DNA from: an uncultured Bacteroidota bacterium
GTDB lineage: Bacteria > Bacteroidota > Bacteroidia > 2-12-FULL-35-15
Assembly (NCBI GenBank): GCA_903847205.1
Contig: CAINDA010000002.1
Coordinates: 1-64,000, forward strand
Direction: 5' to 3'
Length of the DNA stretch: 64,000 bases
The notes below the pieces were generated by a model. That model was not told the origin of the DNA. It worked only from the letters and a program-made list of their open reading frames with translations, and ran no database searches. Shown piece after piece: positions 44,237-53,263 of the stretch. The stretch's first letter is position 1; each line of letters starts with the position of its first letter. The translations under genes and the position numbers were made by a program.

Positions 44237-46306
44237 ATGAGCAAGTTTAAAAGATATACCATAACAGCAGCCCTGCCTTATGCCAACGGACCCGTCCACA
44301 TCGGCCATCTGGCGGGATGTTATCTGCCGGCAGATATTTATGTACGTTATCTTCGTTCGAAAAACGAAGATGTAAAATTTATCTGCGGAAGCGATGAACA
44401 TGGCGTTCCTATTACCATCAAAGCAAAAAAAGAAGGAATAACACCACAGCAGGTAGTTGACAAATACCATAAAATAATGGGAGATTCCTTTAACGAGTTC
44501 GGAATATCATTCGATATTTTTTCACGTACATCCTCAAAGACCCACCACGAAACAGCTTCAGGATTTTTTAAAACACTTTATGATAAGGGTATTTTTAAGG
44601 AAGAAATAACCGAGCAGTATTTTGATGAAACAGCAAACCAATTTTTAGCTGACCGTTACATCGTAGGCACCTGCCCGAAATGCGGTAATATAAATGCATA
44701 CGGCGACCAATGCGAAAATTGCGGAAGCACATTGAATGCAACAGATTTAATTAATCCGCGCTCAACTTTATCAGGAGAAAAACCTGTAATGAGAAAAACA
44801 AAAAATTGGTTTCTGCCCCTTGATACTATGCAGCCGCAGATTGAAGCCTATATTGATTCTCACAAAGAGTGGAAAGCGAATGTTTTCGGGCAATGCAAAA
44901 GCTGGCTGAGTGCGGGTCTTCAGCCCCGTGCTATGACTCGTGATTTGGACTGGGGCGTTAAAGTGCCTATTGACAGTGCTGAAGGCAAAGTTTTATATGT
45001 TTGGTTTGATGCGCCTATCGGATACATTTCTGCAACAAAAGAATTAACGCCTGATTGGGAAAAATACTGGAAAGACAAAGAAACAAAACTGGTTCATTTT
45101 ATCGGTAAAGACAATATTGTTTTTCACTGTATTATTTTCCCTGCAATGCTTATGGCCGAAGGTTCTTACATTCTGCCTGAGAATGTTCCCGCTAACGAAT
45201 TTTTAAATTTAGAAGGTGATAAAATTTCTACCTCACGCAATTGGGCAGTCTGGCTGCATGAGTATTTACTGGACTTTAAGGATAAGCAGGATGCACTGCG
45301 TTATTCTCTCTGCGCAAATGCCCCAGAAACAAAGGACAACGATTTTACATGGAAAGATTTTCAGGCAAAAAATAATAATGAATTAGTAGCCATACTCGGC
45401 AATTTCATTAACCGTACACTGGTGCTGACTCATAAATATTATGACGGGAAAGTGCCCGTAGCTGCGGAATATACTAAAGCCGACATTATTCTGCTGGAAG
45501 AAATGAGCCGGTTTCCTGCCAAAATTGCATCAAGTATTGAGCTTTACCGCTTTCGCGAAGCGCTGGGCGAATTAATGAATCTGGCCCGTCTGGGAAATAA
45601 ATACCTGGCAGATAATGAGCCCTGGATATTGATTAAAACCGACGCAGTGAGGGTTCAGACTACTATGAATTTATCGCTTCAGATAACAGCTAATCTGGCT
45701 GTGCTGATGGAACCGTTTTTACCGTTCACTTCAAAAAAATTATTTTCAATGTTAAATTTGAACAGCGGTTTAAAATGGAATGACGCTGAGCGCACCGACT
45801 TACTTCAGGCCGGCCATCAGATTAATCCATCAAGTTTATTGTTTGAAAAAATCGAAGACGAAGCTATTACAGCGCAGGTAAATAAATTGGAAGCGTCAAA
45901 AATAGCAAATCAAACAGAGGCAGATAAACCTGAGGATGAGCTTTCCTTAATGCAAAAAACAGCAGCGCCTGCAAAGCCAGATATTACCTTTGAGGATTTC
46001 AACAAAATGGATGTTCGTGTAGGCACCATTTTAGAAGCTGAACGTGTTCCAAAAACTGATAAATTAATGAAACTACTGATTGATACAGGTATTGATAAAC
46101 GTACTGTCGTTTCAGGCATTGCAGCATATTACAAGCCCGAAGATATTATCGGGCAGCAGGTTTCTATTTTAGTAAATCTTGCGCCACGCAAAATAAAAAA
46201 CATTGAAAGCCAGGGAATGATTTTGATGGCCGAAAATAATGCCGGTGAACTAAGTTTTGTTCTACCTGCTAAATCGAATATGAATAATGGTTCTAACATA
46301 AAATAA
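44237..46306 (+). CDS. metG: Methionyl-tRNA synthetase
   Basis: 689 aa. Class I synthetase: [16 protein letters not shown] near the N-terminus (HIGH motif), zinc knuckle [18 protein letters not shown] at about 146-163, and the KMSKS-equivalent [11 protein letters not shown] at about 330. An anticodon-binding helical domain follows. The C-terminal Trbp111-like tRNA-binding domain (about 585-689; [37 protein letters not shown]) is the usual form in this phylum. It charges initiator and elongator tRNA-Met. The ATG at 44237 is chosen over 44201 because the latter lies in the -7 element. Confidence 0.97.
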   Translation: MSKFKRYTITAALPYANGPVHIGHLAGCYLPADIYVRYLRSKNEDVKFICGSDEHGVPITIKAKKEGITPQQVVDKYHKIMGDSFNEFGISFDIFSRTSSKTHHETASGFFKTLYDKGIFKEEITEQYFDETANQFLADRYIVGTCPKCGNINAYGDQCENCGSTLNATDLINPRSTLSGEKPVMRKTKNWFLPLDTMQPQIEAYIDSHKEWKANVFGQCKSWLSAGLQPRAMTRDLDWGVKVPIDSAEGKVLYVWFDAPIGYISATKELTPDWEKYWKDKETKLVHFIGKDNIVFHCIIFPAMLMAEGSYILPENVPANEFLNLEGDKISTSRNWAVWLHEYLLDFKDKQDALRYSLCANAPETKDNDFTWKDFQAKNNNELVAILGNFINRTLVLTHKYYDGKVPVAAEYTKADIILLEEMSRFPAKIASSIELYRFREALGELMNLARLGNKYLADNEPWILIKTDAVRVQTTMNLSLQITANLAVLMEPFLPFTSKKLFSMLNLNSGLKWNDAERTDLLQAGHQINPSSLLFEKIEDEAITAQVNKLEASKIANQTEADKPEDELSLMQKTAAPAKPDITFEDFNKMDVRVGTILEAERVPKTDKLMKLLIDTGIDKRTVVSGIAAYYKPEDIIGQQVSILVNLAPRKIKNIESQGMILMAENNAGELSFVLPAKSNMNNGSNIK

Positions 46307-46311
46307 AAAAA

Positions 46312-46375
46312 TCTCGCAAAGGCGCAGAGGCGCAAAGAAAAAATTTAAGTTTTACGTCCTCGCGTCTTTGCGAGA
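46312..46375. repeat. Dispersed repeat of the TCTCGCAAAGGCGC type with inverted ends
   Basis: TCTCGCAAAGGCGC (46312-46325) pairs with GCGTCTTTGCGAGA (46362-46375), with one mismatch. Inside is a partial direct copy, ggcgcagaggcgcaaag. It fills the 78-bp gap between metG and the S9 peptidase gene; this repeat type is common in Bacteroidota genomes. It could form a hairpin ending metG, though no T run follows. Confidence 0.7.
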
Positions 46376-46384
46376 AAATATACT

Positions 46385-48547
46385 ATGAAAAAACTCACTG
46401 TAATTTATATTTTTTTTATTGCATTCCTGCAAATCACAACAGCTCAAACAAAGCTGTTGACAATGGAAGATGCAATCATCAAACAAAAAACCACTCTTGC
46501 ACCTGCTAAACTCAAACAGTTAATGTGGGTGAAAGGAACAAACAACTTTTCATACGTAGATACAAAAGACAGTATCGATATTTTAATCCTCGGAAGTGCT
46601 GAAGGTAAAAAAGAGTCTTTAAAAACTATCGCTGCATTAAGCGATCTTAATGACGGTTTAGGCAAATCAAATTTAAAATCGCTGAAAGCATTCCCGGCCA
46701 TACAATGGAAAAATGCTGATCAATTTACATTTGAAACAGAAAAAAAATTGTTTGCCTACGATTTAAAATCAAAAACGTTTACACAGGAATCAACCCGCGA
46801 CTTTGGGGAGAATGCTGAGAATATTGACGTTTCAGACAAAACAAGCTTCGCAGCATTTACTATAAAAAATAATTTATTTATTTATGATGGCAAAGAAAAT
46901 TTAATTGTAACCAACGATGCTGATGAAAACATTGTGAATGGGAAATCGGTCCACCGCGAAGAATTTGGGATTGTAAAAGGAACGTTCTGGTCGCCGAAAG
47001 GCGGTTTGCTTGCGTTTTACAGAATGGATCAAAGAATGGTAAAAGATTATCCGATTATCGACTGGACAACCCGCCCTGCAAAAATCAATACGATTAAATA
47101 TCCCATGGCCGGAGATACAAGCCACGAAGTTACTGTCGGTGTTTATAATGTTAATACCGGCAAAACTGTTTTCTTAAAAACTGGAGAACCTAAAGATCAA
47201 TACTTAACAAACATCGCCTGGAGTGCTGATGAACAGTACGTTTACATTGCCATTTTAAACAGGGATCAAAATGATTTAAAATTAAATTCTTACAACATTG
47301 CAACCGGACTTTTTGAAAAAACACTGTTTGAAGAAAAAGACGATAAATATGTACAGCCCCTGCATCCCTTAGTATTTGTGCCGAATCATCCCGATCAGTT
47401 TATATGGCAGTCGAAGCGCGATGGATACAATCATTTGTATTTATATAATGTCAATGGAACGCTTATCAAACAGCTTACAAAAGGGAGCTTTACAGTTACC
47501 GATTTTGCTGGGTTTGATGAAAAAGGAACAAAAGCATTTTATTCATCTACTGCCGAAAGCCCCATTACAAGGAACTTTTACAGTGTTGAATTAAAAAAGG
47601 GAAAAGTTACTAAAATTACTTCCGGCGAAGGAACACACACTCCTATCCTCAGCGGTAAAGGAAACTACATCATTGATAATTTTCAAAGTATGGCAGTTCC
47701 CCGCGAAATTGCTGTTTATACAAGCAGCGGAAAAAAAGTGCAGACAATTAAACAGTCCGAAAACCCTTTAAAAGATTACAAACTCGGACAGCTCAGCATT
47801 TTTAAATTAAAAAACAAAAACGGCGATGACCTATTTTGCCGAATGTTTAAGCCTGTTGATTTTGATTCCACAAAAAAATATCCGGCAATCGTTTATTTAT
47901 ATGGCGGGCCGAATGTACAGCTGGTGAACAACACTTGGAACGGGGGAGGCGATATGTGGCTGCAGTATATGGCAGAACATGGTTTTGTTGTATTTACTAT
48001 GGACAGCAGAGGAAGCGCTAATCGTGGAGAAGCCTTTGAGCAAGCCACTTTTCAGCATTTTGGAACTATAGAAATACAGGATCAGATAGTCGGCATCGAG
48101 TACCTGAAAAATTTAAAATATGTGGATGCAGGCCGGATGGGCTTGATGGGATGGAGCTTCGGCGGGTTCATGACCACATCAATTATGACCCGTTATCCTG
48201 ATTTGTTTAAAGCAGCCGTTGCAGGAGGCCCTGTAATTGACTGGAGTTATTATGAAATTATGTACACCGAGCGTTATATGGATACTCCCCAGTCAAATCC
48301 TAAAGGATACGAAGAATCAAGTGTGCTGAATTATGCCGGAAATTTAAAAGGTAAATTAATGCTGATCCACGGTACAGCCGATAATGTAGTTGTTTGGCAG
48401 CACAGCTTAATGTTCTTAAAAGCCTGCATTGATAAAGGCAAGCAGGTGGATTATTTTGTTTATCCCGGGCATGAGCACAATGTACTTGGTAAAGATAGAT
48501 TACATTTGTTTAATAAAATTACTGATTATTTCATTCAGAATTTATAG
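46385..48547 (+). CDS. S9 family peptidase (dipeptidyl peptidase IV-like)
   Basis: 720 aa. Signal peptide (about 1-20, ends TTAQ). An N-terminal DPP-IV-type beta-propeller (about 90-450; FGIVKGTFWSPKGGLLAFYRMD is the typical region with the Glu that binds the substrate amino group). Alpha/beta-hydrolase catalytic domain about 500-720, with YPAIVYLYGGP, nucleophile GWSFGGFM (Ser about 592), Asp in HGTADNVV and His in PGHEHNV. It releases dipeptides after Pro/Ala from the N-terminus in the periplasm or at the surface. The start follows the dispersed repeat directly (ATG 10 nt after it). Confidence 0.95.
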   Translation: MKKLTVIYIFFIAFLQITTAQTKLLTMEDAIIKQKTTLAPAKLKQLMWVKGTNNFSYVDTKDSIDILILGSAEGKKESLKTIAALSDLNDGLGKSNLKSLKAFPAIQWKNADQFTFETEKKLFAYDLKSKTFTQESTRDFGENAENIDVSDKTSFAAFTIKNNLFIYDGKENLIVTNDADENIVNGKSVHREEFGIVKGTFWSPKGGLLAFYRMDQRMVKDYPIIDWTTRPAKINTIKYPMAGDTSHEVTVGVYNVNTGKTVFLKTGEPKDQYLTNIAWSADEQYVYIAILNRDQNDLKLNSYNIATGLFEKTLFEEKDDKYVQPLHPLVFVPNHPDQFIWQSKRDGYNHLYLYNVNGTLIKQLTKGSFTVTDFAGFDEKGTKAFYSSTAESPITRNFYSVELKKGKVTKITSGEGTHTPILSGKGNYIIDNFQSMAVPREIAVYTSSGKKVQTIKQSENPLKDYKLGQLSIFKLKNKNGDDLFCRMFKPVDFDSTKKYPAIVYLYGGPNVQLVNNTWNGGGDMWLQYMAEHGFVVFTMDSRGSANRGEAFEQATFQHFGTIEIQDQIVGIEYLKNLKYVDAGRMGLMGWSFGGFMTTSIMTRYPDLFKAAVAGGPVIDWSYYEIMYTERYMDTPQSNPKGYEESSVLNYAGNLKGKLMLIHGTADNVVVWQHSLMFLKACIDKGKQVDYFVYPGHEHNVLGKDRLHLFNKITDYFIQNL

Positions 48548-48569
48548 GTTTGTATCCTGTAAAAAATAT

Positions 48570-48641
48570 GGTTTCGTAGTTCAATGGATAGAATAGAAGT
48601 TTCCTAAACTTTTGATCCCAGTTCGATTCTGGGCGAGACCA
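48570..48641 (+). tRNA. tRNA-Arg (anticodon CCT)
   Basis: 72 nt, cloverleaf worked out by hand. Acceptor GGTTTCG/CGAGACC with discriminator A. D stem GTTC/GAAT. Anticodon stem GAAGT/ACTTT around loop TTCCTAA with CCT at 34-36. T stem CCCAG/CTGGG with loop TTCGATT. CCA is not encoded. It reads AGG codons. A hairpin terminator follows at once. Confidence 0.93.
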
Positions 48642-48643
48642 CT

Positions 48644-48683
48644 AAAAAGGGACAAACTAATTATTTCGGTTTGTTCCTTTTTT
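48644..48683 (+). terminator. Rho-independent terminator after tRNA-Arg
   Basis: Stem 48644-48657 (AAAAAGGGACAAAC) with 48669-48682 (GTTTGTTCCTTTTT), one G-T pair, loop 11 nt, ending in a T run. Confidence 0.8.
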
Positions 48684-48989
48684 ATTTTCTCTAAAACCCT
48701 TTTAAACAGCACAAATCCGCTAATCCTATAAGATCCCGGCTTCTAAAAAAATTAATTTTTCTTAGAAAACTCAAACCTTATATCTCCCTTCGCTTTCAAC
48801 TTCCTCTTCATTCATGTGCATTATTCGAAGACTCTCGATTAGAAACAAACATTGCAATTAACTCACACAAAAGCTCACTGCCTGATATTATAATTTCAAA
48901 TCATGATTAACATCATATTTAACTCTTACAAATTCAAATAATTTCATTTCTTTAATTTGAATTTTGTAAATAAATTACCTAGAATTAAA
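48684..48989. other. Intergenic region upstream of the PAS kinase
   Basis: 306 bp, AT-rich. No gene, convincing repeat or clear -7 element. It presumably contains the promoter of the two-component pair. Confidence 0.5.
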
Positions 48990-51695
48990 ATGAAAAAAAC
49001 GAATAAAGAAAAATTTACAGATGAGTTAATAAGAGCAAACAAAGAACTTTCGGATTACAAATATGCACTTGACAAATCCTCCATTGTCAGTATTACTGAT
49101 CCTGAAGGAAACATTAAATCTGTAAATGAAAATTTTGTAGGAATTTCTAAATTCAGCAGAGAAGAATTAATTGGTAAAAATCACAGCATTGTAAATTCGG
49201 GGTATCATCCTAAAAAATTATTCTCTGAGATGTGGCAAACTATTACAGCTGGGAAAGTTTGGAGGAATGATGTAAAAAGCAAGGCAAAAGATGGAACTTA
49301 TTATTGGGCAGATACCACCATTGTTCCGTTTATGAATGAGCAGGGTAAACCCTATCAATATGTTGCTATCAGGAATGATATTACCGAACGGAAAGCAGCC
49401 GACGAATTAATAAAGAAAAATGAACTGTTTTTGAAAGAAACTGAGTATTTCTTTGAAGAATCGCAGATGGCAGCATCTATAGGTTCTTATAAAACTGATT
49501 TTATAAAAGGTTTTTGGAAATCATCAGCTGTACTTGATCAGATTTTTGGAATAGACCTGAACTATAACCGGACTATTGATGGCTGGTTAGATTTAGTATT
49601 TCTTGAAGATAAGGAAGTGATAAACCAGCATTTAACGGAAGATGTTATTTTGAAACGTCTTCCCTTCAATAAAGAGTATAGAATTGTACGTAAGGCTGAT
49701 GGAGAGATTAGATGGGTACATGGCTTTGGAAAAGTAGATTTTGACAGCAATGGGAATATCCTTTCAATGGTAGGAACCATTCAGGATATTACTGAGCGCA
49801 GACAGACAGAAAATAAACTGTATGAGAGTGAATACCGCTACCGCTTATTGGCAGAAAATGTTAATGATGTTATTTGGGTGGTTGATCCAGCCACAGGCCG
49901 TTTTCTATTCATCAGCCCTTCGGTAGAACCTGTATTGGGATATACCCCAGATGAAATGATGAAAATGTATTTCAGCGATACATTACTGCCAGAATTTCGT
50001 GCTCCATTTTTACAGGCGATGCAGGCAAGGATAGAAAGTTTTAACACAAATCCTCAATTTACCAATAGATACCTTCACGAAGCAGTGCATGTTCACAAAA
50101 ACGGCACGATACTTAATGCCGAAATTGCAAACCATTACTACCTGAATAAGAATACAGGCCGGCTTGAAATTCAAGGCGTAAGCCGCGATATTACCGCTCG
50201 TAAAAAATCTGAAAAACTGCTGAATGAAAGCGAACAGCGTTATCGACTGTTGGCAGAGAATGTTAAAGATATTATTTGGGTGCTCGATCCAGGCACAGGG
50301 CATTTTACCTACATTAGTCCTTCAGTAGAATCTGGATTAGGGTACTCCCCAATTGAAATGAAGGAAATGCATTTTAGCGAAACTTTACACCCTGAGTGCC
50401 GTGAGCCTTTTCTACGGAACGTAAAGGAACGTATAGAAAATTTCTATAAAAACCCAGAACTTATTTCGGAATACCTTCATGAAGTGGTGCATCTTCACAA
50501 AAACGGCAGGCTGATCTATGCGGAAATTTCGAACCATTATTACCTTAATAAAATCACAGGCCTTCTCGAAATTCAAGGCGTGAGCCGTGATATAACTGAG
50601 CGCAAAAAATCGGAAATTGCATTACAAAAAAGCCAGAAGGATTTTAGAACTTTTATTGATAACTCGATGCTGGCTATCTGTTTTTTCGATGCCGATACTC
50701 AAAAAATTCTTTATTCAAATTCCGCTTTTTTGCAGCTGTTAGGTTATCTCCCTGAAGAAATCAATTCATTGGTGATTTATGATTTTATGATGCATCCTAA
50801 GGAAGCAATAAAAGCAACTCTCGCAAGTTTAATAAAATCAGAACCAATCGATATTGGTGAGAGGGTTTGGAAAAGAAAGGACGGCAGTTTGGTTAATATG
50901 TTTATAAGTGCATCCGGTGAAAGCCGGGATAATGCAAACATTATCTTTGTATCCGGTCAGAACATAACTAATCTTAAAAAATCAGAAATTGAAAAAGGTG
51001 AATTAATAAATGAACTAAGGCATAAAAATTTAGAGTTACATCAGCTTTCATCTCATTTACAAAACATCCGTGAAAAAGAGCGCACCCATATAGCGCGTGA
51101 AATACATGATGAACTCGGCCAAATGCTTACAGTACAAAAAATGGATATCGGCTGGATTCGGCAGAAACAAAACAATACAGACAAGGAAGTTGTTTCAAAA
51201 TTGAGTGAAATGCTAGAGTTCAGTGATAATATCATTAATACTGTAAGAAAAATCTCAACTGAGCTAAGGCCGGCTATTATTGATGATTTAGGACTTATTG
51301 CGGCTCTTGAATGGAAATGCGGCAATTTTCAAGATCAAACAGGCATCCCTTGTAAATTTATTTCATATAATGAAGAAGAAAAATTTGATGCGAATTTTAG
51401 TATAAATGTTTTCAGGATTTTGCAGGAAATACTTACCAATATAACCCGGCATGCAAAGGCTGAATCTGTTGTAGTTTCAATAATTCAAAATGAAAAAGAA
51501 TTAATTATGCAGATTACTGATGATGGAATTGGGATTGACAGTGAAGCAATAAATAAAAACAAAACACTTGGGATTACGGGAATGAAAGAAAGAGCGAGGC
51601 TGCTGAACGGAGAATTAATTATTAATGGCAAAAAAAATAAAGGGACACAAATAGAATTAATAATACCTTTTAAATATGAACATACTATTAGCTGA
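48990..51695 (+). CDS. Soluble sensor histidine kinase with five PAS domains (NarX-like HisKA_3)
   Basis: 901 aa, no membrane span. Five PAS/PAC units: about 20-140, 150-265, 275-400, 405-530, 540-650, each ending in a DIT(E/A)R-like string except the last (QNITNLKK). Units 3 and 4 are a recent duplication (YRLLAENV..., YLHE.VH.HKNG, RLEIQGVSRDIT / LLEIQGVSRDIT). The HisKA_3 region is HIAREIHDELGQMLTVQKMDIGW (His phosphoacceptor, about 700) and the HATPase region includes LQEILTNITRHAKAE, DDGIGIDSE and GITGMKERA. It senses a cytosolic signal, perhaps redox or a small molecule, and signals to the NarL-type regulator overlapping its 3' end. Start: ATG at 48990; an upstream TTG frame adds 11 unconvincing residues. 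Confidence 0.94.
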   Translation: MKKTNKEKFTDELIRANKELSDYKYALDKSSIVSITDPEGNIKSVNENFVGISKFSREELIGKNHSIVNSGYHPKKLFSEMWQTITAGKVWRNDVKSKAKDGTYYWADTTIVPFMNEQGKPYQYVAIRNDITERKAADELIKKNELFLKETEYFFEESQMAASIGSYKTDFIKGFWKSSAVLDQIFGIDLNYNRTIDGWLDLVFLEDKEVINQHLTEDVILKRLPFNKEYRIVRKADGEIRWVHGFGKVDFDSNGNILSMVGTIQDITERRQTENKLYESEYRYRLLAENVNDVIWVVDPATGRFLFISPSVEPVLGYTPDEMMKMYFSDTLLPEFRAPFLQAMQARIESFNTNPQFTNRYLHEAVHVHKNGTILNAEIANHYYLNKNTGRLEIQGVSRDITARKKSEKLLNESEQRYRLLAENVKDIIWVLDPGTGHFTYISPSVESGLGYSPIEMKEMHFSETLHPECREPFLRNVKERIENFYKNPELISEYLHEVVHLHKNGRLIYAEISNHYYLNKITGLLEIQGVSRDITERKKSEIALQKSQKDFRTFIDNSMLAICFFDADTQKILYSNSAFLQLLGYLPEEINSLVIYDFMMHPKEAIKATLASLIKSEPIDIGERVWKRKDGSLVNMFISASGESRDNANIIFVSGQNITNLKKSEIEKGELINELRHKNLELHQLSSHLQNIREKERTHIAREIHDELGQMLTVQKMDIGWIRQKQNNTDKEVVSKLSEMLEFSDNIINTVRKISTELRPAIIDDLGLIAALEWKCGNFQDQTGIPCKFISYNEEEKFDANFSINVFRILQEILTNITRHAKAESVVVSIIQNEKELIMQITDDGIGIDSEAINKNKTLGITGMKERARLLNGELIINGKKNKGTQIELIIPFKYEHTIS

Positions 51696-52299
51696 TGACC
51701 ACGAATTAATCCGGCAGGGACTTGCCAAAATTTTGATAGAAGAGTTCCCATCAGCCAATATTGATGAAGCATTTAACGGAAATGATGCCGAGAAAAAAGC
51801 AAGGAAAGGAAATTATTCAATTATTATTTCGGATATGTCTATGCCTGATAAAACAGGTTTAGAGGTTTTAAAGCAGTTAAGATCCGAATCAATTAAAACC
51901 CCTGTGCTTATCATAAGCATCCACCCCGAAAATCAATATGCAATAAGAGTGCTTAAAGCCGGAGGCAATGGGTATATTACAAAAGACTGCTTAAGAACCG
52001 AACTTATAAATGCAATAAAGATTATCCTAAGCGGTAAAAAATATATTTCGTCAACAGTAGCTGAAAAACTTGCCTCTCGGTTTGATGATGAAAACAAGGA
52101 AGAATATGAACATATTTCTGACCGTGAATTTCAAGTCCTAAAACTCATTGCCAGTGGAAAAACTGTTTCTGAAATTGCTGCGGAATTATCATTAAGCATA
52201 GCTACTATAAGCACTTACCGCCGCCGCCTCCTCGAAAAAATGGATTTAAAAAACAATGCCGAGCTGTCACTTTACGCTATCAATAATCATTTAGTTTAA
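51676..52299 (+). CDS. NarL/FixJ-type response regulator
   Basis: 207 aa. Receiver domain (1-120) with acidic pocket DD at 7-8, phospho-acceptor Asp 53 (IIISDMSMPDKTG) and Lys in YITKD. The conserved Thr/Ser is in LIISIHP. A LuxR/GerE HTH (about 143-205) follows: DREFQVLKLIASGKTVSEIA, ATISTYRRRLLEKM. It binds DNA as a dimer when phosphorylated. Its start lies inside the last 20 nt of the PAS kinase gene, so the two form a translationally coupled two-component pair. Target genes are unknown. Confidence 0.95.
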   Translation: MNILLADDHELIRQGLAKILIEEFPSANIDEAFNGNDAEKKARKGNYSIIISDMSMPDKTGLEVLKQLRSESIKTPVLIISIHPENQYAIRVLKAGGNGYITKDCLRTELINAIKIILSGKKYISSTVAEKLASRFDDENKEEYEHISDREFQVLKLIASGKTVSEIAAELSLSIATISTYRRRLLEKMDLKNNAELSLYAINNHLV

Positions 52300-52699
52300 T
52301 TTCTCCTTTTTTATTTTAACCCTGATTACTCAGAAATGACAGGCTTACCTATTGGCTTCTAGCGGTACAACTTTCTTTAAAACAGGAACATTATCAATTT
52401 TTTTCTTTTTTCATACGTATTTTGTCATTGTTTCAATGACACCGAAATTCATTGCCGAAGCTGCATTTTTATCATCTTTCCTACTATTGTCTACCTCCTG
52501 AATCAAATCTATTTTTGATGTGTAAGTTCTTTGAATTTTTTACTGTAAAACGGAATACAGCATTCATTCTGAGATCAAAATTTGCCAGCATCAAATTGCT
52601 GCCTTCATAAATTTTACAATAACCGTTTTTTTTATTTATTGACAAAAAATTCAAGTAATTCCCCCTTCCTGCTTTCAATGTTAAGGCGGTTTAGGGAAA
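52300..52699. other. Intergenic region before the LytTR gene
   Basis: 400 bp of AT-rich DNA with a short dyad at 52423-52441. A minus-strand reading frame at 52484-52678 has no recognisable features and is not called. The poly-C tract at 52703-52710 lies just past its end. Confidence 0.5.
52423..52441. promoter_or_regulatory. Short perfect dyad, possible operator
   Basis: TGTCATTG-TTT-CAATGACA, 8-bp arms with a 3-nt spacer, 259 nt upstream of the LytTR gene and 124 nt after the response regulator stop. No T run, so not a terminator. The regulator is unknown. Confidence 0.3.
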
Positions 52700-53128
52700 A
52701 TGCCCCCCCCAAAAATGAAAAACACAAATCAAAACCCAAACCTCAATGATGCTTTTTTTATATGTATAAAAAACGAATTTATAAAAATAAATCCTCAGGA
52801 TGTTTTTATGATTGAAGGAATGGATGATGATATTGTTGTTCATACCATCAACGAAAAACATAAAGTGCATTTTACTTTAAAAAGCATTATAAACCAATTG
52901 CCGGCAAACGATTTTATCCGTGTTCACAATTCTTACATTGTCAGGCTCGATAAAATTACTTTGATAAAAATGGGAAGCTGCATTGTGAATAAAAAAGTTG
53001 TTCCAATCAGTAGAAGGCTGCAAAAACCTTTATTAAGCAGAATAAAAATAATTGGCAAAAAAGACTGCTCCTCTCTGCCAGAAAAACTGGATAAAATTAA
53101 AATGATGGATCAATTTGTTTTACAATGA
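52700..53128 (+). CDS. Stand-alone LytTR DNA-binding protein
   Basis: 142 aa. It has a LytTR domain (about 20-118; INPQDVFMIEGMDDDIVVHT, KSIINQLPANDFIRVHNSYIVRLDKI, VPISRRLQKPLLSRI) but no receiver domain, so it is not a classical response regulator. LytTR proteins bind direct repeats upstream of targets. The start is uncertain: an ATG at 52700 is followed by three Pro codons in an 8-C run (52703-52710), and a second in-frame ATG lies at 52715. AGGGAAA just before 52700 could be a ribosome site for the first but sits very close to it. It follows the two-component pair after a 400-bp gap and is probably transcribed separately. Confidence 0.88.
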   Translation: MPPPKMKNTNQNPNLNDAFFICIKNEFIKINPQDVFMIEGMDDDIVVHTINEKHKVHFTLKSIINQLPANDFIRVHNSYIVRLDKITLIKMGSCIVNKKVVPISRRLQKPLLSRIKIIGKKDCSSLPEKLDKIKMMDQFVLQ

Positions 53129-53210
53129 GGGAAGCTTTCATGTGGACTTAACAAATTTAAGAGCTTAAAAAAAATGCTTTAGGCTGGATGACAATCGACA
53201 TTAAATGAAT

Positions 53211-53253
53211 AAAAAAAGCCCCGTAGTTTTATCTGACGGGGCTTATCTTTTTT
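53211..53253 (-). terminator. Bidirectional Rho-independent terminator between the LytTR gene and glmS
   Basis: Stem AAGCCCCGT (53216-53224) with ACGGGGCTT (53236-53244). On the minus strand it is followed by seven T (53217-53211), on the plus strand by a T run after 53247. It serves the glmS end and probably also LytTR. Confidence 0.85.
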
Positions 53254-53263
53254 AATTCATACT

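Noticed and set aside
48570-48641. tRNA-Arg as integration site of a mobile element
   Set aside because: No integrase, no repeated 3' tRNA segment nearby, and ordinary genes on both sides.
52484-52678. 64-aa minus-strand frame in the 400-bp gap before the LytTR gene
   Set aside because: No signal, domain or start-site support; the gap is AT-rich and of a length where such frames arise by chance.
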